From assembly GCA_023433855.1 (NCBI GenBank), contig JAEYTV010000216.1:1-6956 (forward strand): DNA of 6,956 bases, in the 5' to 3' direction. Shown piece after piece: positions 6,371 to 6,956 of this stretch (positions are counted from its first letter, which is position 1; the number at the start of each line of letters is the position of its first letter). The translations under genes were made by a program, and so were the position numbers. The notes under the pieces are model-generated. The model made no database searches, had not been told where the DNA came from, and saw nothing but the letters and a program-made list of their open reading frames with translations. Source of the DNA: Pseudomonadota bacterium (GTDB taxonomy: Bacteria > Pseudomonadota > Alphaproteobacteria > Rhizobiales > Rhizobiaceae).

Positions 6371-6956
6371 TTATTGCGCCATGGTTGAACGGTGCGCCCA
6401 GCCGGTCATCCGCGTCTCGATCCAGGCCATCAGCGCGTACATGGCGATGCCCTCGATTGCCAGCATGAGCAGCCCGGCGAAGACGAGAGGCACGTTGAAC
6501 TGGCTCTGCGCGGAACTCATCATATTGCCGAGGCCGTAATTGGAGGCAACCGTTTCGGAGATGACCGACCCCACGAAGGCAAGTGTAATCGCCACCTTCA
6601 GCGAACCGAAGAAATAGGGCATGGAGCGAGGGATGCCGACCTTCAGCATGATGTCCATCTTCCGTGCGCCAAGCGCACGCAGCACGTCCTCGGTTTCGGG
6701 CTCGATCGTTGCAAGCCCGGTTGCGACATTGACGACTATCGGGAAGAAGGAGATCAGAAAGGCTGTCAGGACGGCCGGTATGGTTCCGATACCGAACCAG
6801 ATGACGAGGATCGGTACAAGCGCCACCTTCGGAATGGCGTTGAAGCCGATCATCAGCGGATAAAGCCCGGCATAGATGCTCTTCGACCAGCCGATGAACA
6901 GACCGATCGCAAGGCCCGCTGCAACGGCAATCGCGAAACCCAGGGTGGTCGTATAA
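6371..6956 (-). CDS. ABC transporter permease, SsuC/TauC/ThiX type (C-terminal part; 5' end outside window)
   Basis: Inner-membrane permease subunit of a binding-protein-dependent importer (BPD_transp_1 family). About 194 C-terminal residues are present; the frame stays open to the right edge with no stop, so the start lies outside and the Met at 6853 is internal. Several hydrophobic helices are visible, beginning with GFAIAVAAGLAIGLFIGW. The cytoplasmic EAA loop that contacts the ATPase is clear: EDVLRALGARKMDIMLKVGIP at about residues 89-109 of the visible part. Phrases such as IPKVALVPILVIWFGIG and SNYGLGNMM are typical of permeases for nitrate, sulfonate, taurine or thiamine-precursor uptake; the substrate cannot be assigned without the neighbouring binding protein and ATPase, which presumably lie to the right. 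It is the last gene of its minus-strand unit here, 232 bases ahead of the chemoreceptor gene. Confidence 0.88.
   Translation of the reverse strand, partial: YTTTLGFAIAVAAGLAIGLFIGWSKSIYAGLYPLMIGFNAIPKVALVPILVIWFGIGTIPAVLTAFLISFFPIVVNVATGLATIEPETEDVLRALGARKMDIMLKVGIPRSMPYFFGSLKVAITLAFVGSVISETVASNYGLGNMMSSAQSQFNVPLVFAGLLMLAIEGIAMYALMAWIETRMTGWAHRSTMAQ

Noticed and set aside
6851..6853. Met codon as the start of a complete 160-residue permease
   Set aside because: The frame remains open beyond it to the window edge and encodes a further membrane helix, so the Met is internal.
1..6956. CRISPR array, tRNA, rRNA, insertion sequence or prophage signals
   Set aside because: No regular repeat-spacer pattern, cloverleaf, transposase motif or terminal inverted repeats were seen; coding density is normal throughout.

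Overview
The window reads as ordinary chromosomal DNA of an alphaproteobacterium, most likely of the Rhizobiales (Rhizobiaceae-like). The base composition is GC-rich, with G or C at most third codon positions. The MCP has the domain order and hairpin-tip sequence usual in rhizobial chemoreceptors (four-helix sensor, two HAMP units, tip with [16 protein letters not shown]). The short YgfZ (280 residues against about 326 in E. coli) also fits. The genus assignment is inference; no rRNA, tRNA, mobile element, CRISPR array or phage gene is visible.

Layout: positions 11-3092 hold five plus-strand genes: a small acidic protein of unknown function, an exported or anchored protein of unknown function, the folate-binding Fe-S maturation protein YgfZ, an HD-domain phosphohydrolase of the YfbR 5'-nucleotidase type, and a small cysteine (tyrosine-type) phosphatase. 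The last three are locked together by 4-base stop/start overlaps (GTGA, ATGA) and look translationally coupled. After a 115-base gap with a possible promoter comes a plus-strand MscS-type mechanosensitive channel (GTG start, strong ribosome binding site). A long GC-rich hairpin between the convergent channel and chemoreceptor genes may end transcription from both sides. On the minus strand lie a 640-residue methyl-accepting chemotaxis protein and, cut by the right edge, the C-terminal part of an ABC importer permease of the SsuC/TauC/ThiX type.

How the genes fit together: the plus-strand cluster mixes Fe-S/folate housekeeping (YgfZ) with two phosphatases of unrelated folds. The shared operon suggests a common metabolic or stress setting, but no pathway can be read from it. 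The channel (osmotic release), chemoreceptor (motility signalling) and transporter permease (uptake) look like separate transcription units.

No clearly new system is visible. The most interesting points are the overlapping YgfZ-HD-phosphatase trio, a hairpin that abuts the phosphatase start codon where a ribosome binding site should be, and a leader stem in the chemoreceptor mRNA that ends exactly at its Shine-Dalgarno sequence.
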